A DNA stretch of 9,613 bases from DASPWV01 sp046727855 (GTDB lineage Bacteria; Acidobacteriota; Vicinamibacteria; Vicinamibacterales; UBA2999): contig JBKPDL010000176.1 in assembly GCA_046727855.1 (NCBI GenBank), forward strand, positions 1 through 9,613, written 5' to 3'. Shown here in pieces: positions 5,921 to 9,613 of the stretch; the stretch's first letter is position 1; every line of letters begins with the position of its first letter. Position numbers and translations under genes: made by a program. Below the pieces are notes generated by a model. The model searched no databases. It was not told where the DNA came from and worked only from the letters and a program-made list of their open reading frames with translations.

Positions 5921-6385
5921 ATGCGACTCATCAAACTTGCTCCCGCCGTGTTTTGTATCGCTACTTTGATTTCCAGTCCGGCTTTCGCGGCCGAGCAGGG
6001 CCGAGGACGCGGCCAGGCCAAGCACGCGCAGGCCGATCACCCGCAAAAAGACAAGAATAACAACAAGAACCGGAACGAGGCTGACGATCTCACCCGGTTC
6101 GAGGGCCTCGACCAGAATCGCGACGGTGTGATTACACGCGCCGAGTGGCGCGGCAACGATCAATCGTTCCGCGCCCACGACTGGAATCGGGACGGCGTCC
6201 TCTCGGGCGACGAAATCCGTTCCGGTGCGCCGCGTCCGGACTGGGTGAACCGCTACGCGTCGTGGGACGCGAACCGTGACCGCGTGCTGTCGTGGGGCGA
6301 ATGGCGAGGCTCGCGCGACCAGTTCCTGAGGCTCGACGTCAATCGTGACGGTGTCCTCACCCCCGCGGAACTGGGAATCCGGTAA
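5921..6385 (+). CDS. Small exported EF-hand calcium-binding protein
   Basis: A 154-residue protein with a signal peptide (1-23, cleavage near AFA-A) and a hydrophilic, low-complexity Lys/Asn/Gln-rich linker (about 27-56). Four 12-residue EF-hand loops follow at 64-75 (DQNRDGVITRAE), 87-98 (DWNRDGVLSGDE), 116-127 (DANRDRVLSWGE) and 139-150 (DVNRDGVLTPAE). Loops 1, 2 and 4 have the full D-x-N-x-D-G-x-x-[ST]-x-x-E pattern. Loop 3 has Arg in place of the conserved Gly at loop position 6. The loop starts are 23, 29 and 23 residues apart, so the protein is two pairs that look like an internal duplication: WRGNDQSF in pair 1 matches WRGSRDQF in pair 2. It should bind calcium in the periplasm or outside the cell; the partner is unknown. 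Its stop is only 16 bp from the opposing GT4 stop, with no terminator between them. Confidence 0.9.
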   Translation: MRLIKLAPAVFCIATLISSPAFAAEQGRGRGQAKHAQADHPQKDKNNNKNRNEADDLTRFEGLDQNRDGVITRAEWRGNDQSFRAHDWNRDGVLSGDEIRSGAPRPDWVNRYASWDANRDRVLSWGEWRGSRDQFLRLDVNRDGVLTPAELGIR

Positions 6386-6401
6386 GAAACAAACCGGGGC
6401 G

Positions 6402-7523
6402 TTAACTCAACGTCCACGCCGGATCCCCACTGACGATGCGTTGCGCTGTTTGATACGCCTGCAGCGTTCCATTCAAGAGGCGGGCGACGCCGAAGTGTTC
6501 CGCCACTCGTGCCGCGCCCGCTTCGCCCATACGCTCGCGCAGAGGCGTGTCTTTCAGGAGCCGCACAATCGCGCCCGCGAGCGCGCGTGGATCGCCGGGC
6601 GCAACCAGAAGTCCCGTCTCGCCGTGCACCACCGCTTCGGGAATTCCCCCGGCACGCGTGCCGACCACGGCGAGCTTCATCGCCATCGCGTCGAGCGCTG
6701 TCGATCCAAGTCCTTCCGTGATCGAGCTCATCACGAAGAGATCCGCCGACTTCGCGAGCTGGAGCACATCCTCGCGGAAGCCGGCCAGAAGCGCGTGCTT
6801 ATCGACATGAAGTTCCTTGATCTGGCGTTCGAGCTGCGGCCGGAGCTCGCCCTCGCCCAGGATGACGAGGTGCGCGTCGGGTACCTCACGCAGGACGTGC
6901 GGCATGGCGTCGAGGAGATGCTTCTGCCCTTTGTGCCCGACCAGTGCGCCCACGTTAACCAGCAGGGGAACCCCCTGCGGCAACCAGTACTCGGCGCGAA
7001 GGTTCACGGTTGGCAGGCGCTGAATCTTTGCGACGTCGATGCCGTCGTGGACCACGACGATGCGCGAGGTGGGGATGCCGTCGTGCTCCAGCACGCCTTT
7101 GATCGCATCGGATGCGGCGATGAAGAGATCGACCTGCCGGTACTTCCAACGTGAGAACGAGTGCGACTGGAGATGGAAATCGACGCGACGCGACGCAACA
7201 ATGGCCGGACGAGGCGTGGGCGCACTGAACGACAGCGCGAGGCCCGCCATTGCCACCGCGTGCGGATCGTGAGCGTGCACGATCTCTGGTTTGAATTGCC
7301 GGATGATGCGCGAGAGCTTCCACGCCGTTGACAGATCCACTTCGTTGCGCGGGGCGAGCGGCACCAGGTCCGGGCCTTCGAGCGCGCGGCGATAGAGCTC
7401 GCCCTCGGGGTGCGCCACGAGCACCGCTCTGTGGTTGAGCCCCCGCAGCCCCAGAACCGTTAAGAGAACCTGGTTCTGTCCGCCGCGCCAGGTCCGGGCG
7501 GTGTCGATGTGGAGGGCGAACAC
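6402..7523 (-). CDS. GT4-family (GT-B fold) glycosyltransferase
   Basis: A 373-residue cytoplasmic or membrane-associated transferase that adds a sugar from a nucleotide-sugar donor, probably to an LPS core or another surface glycan. The N-terminal acceptor domain begins LHIDTARTWRGGQNQ (4-18) and includes IVHAHDPHA (81-89). The C-terminal donor domain has LLVNVGALVGHKGQKHLLDA (187-206), LVILGEGELRPQL (219-231), SSITEGLGSTALDAMAMKLA (266-285) and GGIPEAVVHGETGLLV (292-307). The usual E-x7-E donor motif reads E270-x7-D278. I chose the GTG at 7523 because the fold starts there and no ATG is near; GGGAG stands 2 nt upstream. The frame stays open to 8090, but that upstream part is out of frame with the real GT2 gene and has no domain. 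The resulting 64-bp overlap with the GT2 3' end suggests translational coupling. Confidence 0.9.
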   Translation of the reverse strand: MFALHIDTARTWRGGQNQVLLTVLGLRGLNHRAVLVAHPEGELYRRALEGPDLVPLAPRNEVDLSTAWKLSRIIRQFKPEIVHAHDPHAVAMAGLALSFSAPTPRPAIVASRRVDFHLQSHSFSRWKYRQVDLFIAASDAIKGVLEHDGIPTSRIVVVHDGIDVAKIQRLPTVNLRAEYWLPQGVPLLVNVGALVGHKGQKHLLDAMPHVLREVPDAHLVILGEGELRPQLERQIKELHVDKHALLAGFREDVLQLAKSADLFVMSSITEGLGSTALDAMAMKLAVVGTRAGGIPEAVVHGETGLLVAPGDPRALAGAIVRLLKDTPLRERMGEAGAARVAEHFGVARLLNGTLQAYQTAQRIVSGDPAWTLS

Positions 7524-8254
7524 AGCTCCCAGAGCTTCGCAAATTTCAGGCTGACGTAGTAGGAATTCATGACTGAGACAATCAGGCCCGGCATGCCGTC
7601 GCGGAATCCACCGCGCAGCAGGTAATTGCGCACGAAGGCGAGGCGCGGATGGATCAGCACGTCGAACCAGTTCGCGCGCCGGCCATCCTCGAACATCTGG
7701 CGCGCGGCCAGCGACGTGTAGCGATCCATCGACTGCAGGTGATGCGCGATGTCGCGATAGGCGTAGTGCTGAAGGTCGTTCCGCAAATCGACGACCGGGC
7801 CGTCCGCCTTGACCGACTCGTGCACATAGCGGCCCGTCCACCGCGCGCGGCGGCGGTCGTAGAGGCGAAGCTGGTAGTCCGGATACCAGTCGGTCGATCG
7901 AATCCAGCGCCCGAGGTGATAGTTCACGCGCGGCACGCGATAACCCGCAGCCGCAGATGGCCGCTCCGCGACGCGCCGGATCTCGCCAGCGAGGGCGGGG
8001 GTGACGCGCTCGTCCGCATCGAGCGAGAAGATCCAGTCGTGCGCCGCCTGTTCCGCGGCGAAGTTCTTCTGCGCCACGTATCCCGGCCATGGCCGGACGA
8101 TCACCTTGCTCGTATAGCGGCGCGCGATCTCCGTCGTGTTGTCGGTGCTTTCCGAATCGATGACGATGATGTCGTCGGCCCAGGCGACCGACTCGAGGGC
8201 CGCAGCGATGTTTGCGGACTCGTTATACGTGATGACGGTGACCGACACGCCCAT
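7460..8254 (-). CDS. GT2-family glycosyltransferase, WaaE/KdtX-like (LPS core type)
   Basis: A 264-residue GT-A transferase. The N-terminus VTVITYNESANIAAALESVA (5-24), then IDSESTDNTTEIA (32-44) and WIFSLDADERV (74-84, DxD at 79-81), match the Beta4Glucosyltransferase/WaaE-KdtX subgroup, which adds a hexose to LPS inner-core heptose in Proteobacteria; the exact linkage here is inferred. GRWIRSTDWYPDYQLRLYDR (115-134) and RYVHESV (142-148) belong to the same subgroup. The C-terminal helix region (about 212-243) is suited to peripheral membrane contact. The ATG at 8254 is formed with the first unit of a tandem repeat and has no Shine-Dalgarno; in-frame stops in the repeat prevent a longer start. 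The last 20 or so residues are encoded in the overlap with the GT4 gene and are Pro/Ser/Thr-rich without family character. Confidence 0.92.
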   Translation of the reverse strand: MGVSVTVITYNESANIAAALESVAWADDIIVIDSESTDNTTEIARRYTSKVIVRPWPGYVAQKNFAAEQAAHDWIFSLDADERVTPALAGEIRRVAERPSAAAGYRVPRVNYHLGRWIRSTDWYPDYQLRLYDRRRARWTGRYVHESVKADGPVVDLRNDLQHYAYRDIAHHLQSMDRYTSLAARQMFEDGRRANWFDVLIHPRLAFVRNYLLRGGFRDGMPGLIVSVMNSYYVSLKFAKLWELCSPSTSTPPGPGAADRTRFS

Positions 8255-8316
8255 TACGCGGATTATGCGGGATTACGCGGATTAAGGCATCCGCGGATTA
8301 CGCGGATGCCGCGGAT
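8253..8316. repeat. Short tandem array of ATTACGCGG units at the GT2 start codon
   Basis: Units ATTACGCGG (8253-8261, 8272-8280, 8297-8305) alternate with variants ATTATGCGGG (8262-8271), a 16-bp spacer-bearing unit (8281-8296) and ATGCCGCGG (8306-8314). Rotated, the unit is ACGCGGATTA, close to the ACGCAGATAA unit of the array at 1631-1895. On the minus strand the array forms the whole 5' leader of the GT2 gene, and the ATG is made at the junction GTA-ATG. It also contains in-frame stops upstream of that ATG. An embedded inverted repeat is listed separately. Confidence 0.8.
8286..8310. other. Perfect hairpin within the GT2 leader repeat
   Basis: GGCATCCGCG (8286-8295) and CGCGGATGCC (8301-8310) form a perfect 10-bp, 80% GC stem with the loop GATTA. 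It begins 32 nt upstream of the GT2 start on the minus strand. It arises from one repeat unit being inverted relative to its neighbours. It could act as an mRNA leader structure or an attenuator, or be a by-product of repeat turnover; no U-tract follows on either strand. Confidence 0.6.
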
Positions 8317-8411
8317 TGGGGTTGGATCTTGGCGGCGGCAGGGATGCTTCAGAACGGATGGGCGCAAACTGAGACTGCGCTATTGATCCAGTGAGCCGCC
8401 CGATGTGGGAA
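8317..8411. other. Non-coding stretch between tolC and GT2 with no clear signal
   Basis: This part of the 210-bp tolC-GT2 gap holds no convincing reading frame, promoter or RNA gene. A weak 5-bp inverted repeat (GCGCA/TGCGC, around 8361-8380) is the only structure noticed. If GT2-GT4 have their own promoter it should lie here on the minus strand, but I could not identify -35/-10 boxes. Confidence 0.4.
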
Positions 8412-8439
8412 CGCCCGGCCGTGCGTCTACGGCCAGGCG
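8412..8439 (-). terminator. Imperfect GC hairpin downstream of tolC, possible terminator
   Basis: CGCCCGGCCGT (8412-8422) and ACGGCCAGGCG (8429-8439) pair over 11 positions with one C/A mismatch around a 6-nt loop. It lies 25 nt after the tolC stop in the direction of minus-strand transcription, the usual place for a terminator. No U-tract follows, so the assignment rests on position and stem strength. If active, it would separate tolC from GT2-GT4. Confidence 0.5.
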
Positions 8440-8464
8440 CTCGCCACGATGCAAATGAAGCCGT

Positions 8465-9613
<1,149 letters not shown>

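Noticed and set aside
5867..6178. Upstream extension of the GNAT frame, including a hydrophobic stretch
   Set aside because: It is antisense to the EF-hand gene; the hydrophobic part is the reverse reading of its coding sequence. The GNAT fold starts cleanly at 5866.
6345..7154. Plus-strand 269-residue frame opposite the GT4 gene
   Set aside because: Antisense shadow of a GT4 gene with full motifs; its composition (Arg/His-rich) is typical of reverse-strand GC-rich frames.
7524..8090. N-terminal extension of the GT4 frame to give a 562-residue protein
   Set aside because: The extra 189 residues are Arg/Ala/Pro-rich, lack any domain, and lie out of frame within the well-supported GT2 gene.
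8361..8380. GCGCA/TGCGC inverted repeat in the tolC-GT2 gap
   Set aside because: Five-base arms around a nine-base loop are expected by chance in GC-rich DNA.
7649..8386. Plus-strand 245-residue frame opposite the GT2 gene
   Set aside because: Antisense shadow that also reads through the tandem repeat at its end; no domain recognised.

Overview
The window is GC-rich bacterial chromosome, densely coded, with eight genes I consider real. The likely source is an Acidobacteriota (possibly Vicinamibacteria-like) or another Gram-negative soil or sediment bacterium. The support is a TolC-type outer-membrane efflux protein, a WaaE-like plus GT4 glycosyltransferase pair of the kind used in LPS core or surface glycan synthesis, a secreted CHRD/fibronectin-III protein, and short tandem-repeat arrays at gene borders. 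The phylum call is inference from gene style, not proven by any marker gene. There is no rRNA, tRNA, CRISPR array, transposase or phage gene.

Layout from left to right. Bases 1-114 are a GATC-rich tandem repeat that runs off the left edge and stops 6 bases before the end of a minus-strand, signal-peptide-bearing SAM methyltransferase (121-735). A secreted M28 zinc peptidase (757-1644) diverges from it across only 21 bp. The 3' end of the peptidase gene runs into a second array of roughly 10-bp units (1631-1895). That array supplies the peptidase stop codon at its left end and, at its right end, the ATG of a DUF2400/TIGR02757 gene (1893-2786). A strong Shine-Dalgarno then opens a large exported protein (2820-5288) with a CHRD domain embedded between RTX-like calcium-binding repeats and three C-terminal FnIII domains. 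A perfect 13-bp hairpin (5327-5359) separates it from the convergent minus-strand GNAT acetyltransferase (5381-5866).

A small exported four-EF-hand protein (5921-6385) diverges from the GNAT gene. It converges, with 16 bp between the stop codons, on a minus-strand pair: a WaaE-like GT2 (7460-8254) and a GT4 (6402-7523) that overlaps the GT2 3' end by 64 bp. Upstream of the GT2 is a third array (8253-8316), related in sequence to the second; its first unit contains the GT2 start codon, and a perfect 10-bp-stem hairpin lies inside it. The window ends inside a minus-strand TolC-family gene (8465 to the right edge) that finishes in nine Gln codons followed directly by TAG.

Most of the coding content is cell-envelope or exported: five or six of the eight proteins carry export signals or are outer-membrane or surface-glycan related. 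The minus-strand run tolC, GT2, GT4 could be one transcript, but the 210-bp hairpin-containing gap after tolC makes a separate GT2-GT4 operon more likely. I see no defence or mobile system. The most unusual material is the family of short tandem arrays placed exactly on gene boundaries, which provides stop and start codons and leaves two downstream genes with no recognisable ribosome-binding site.
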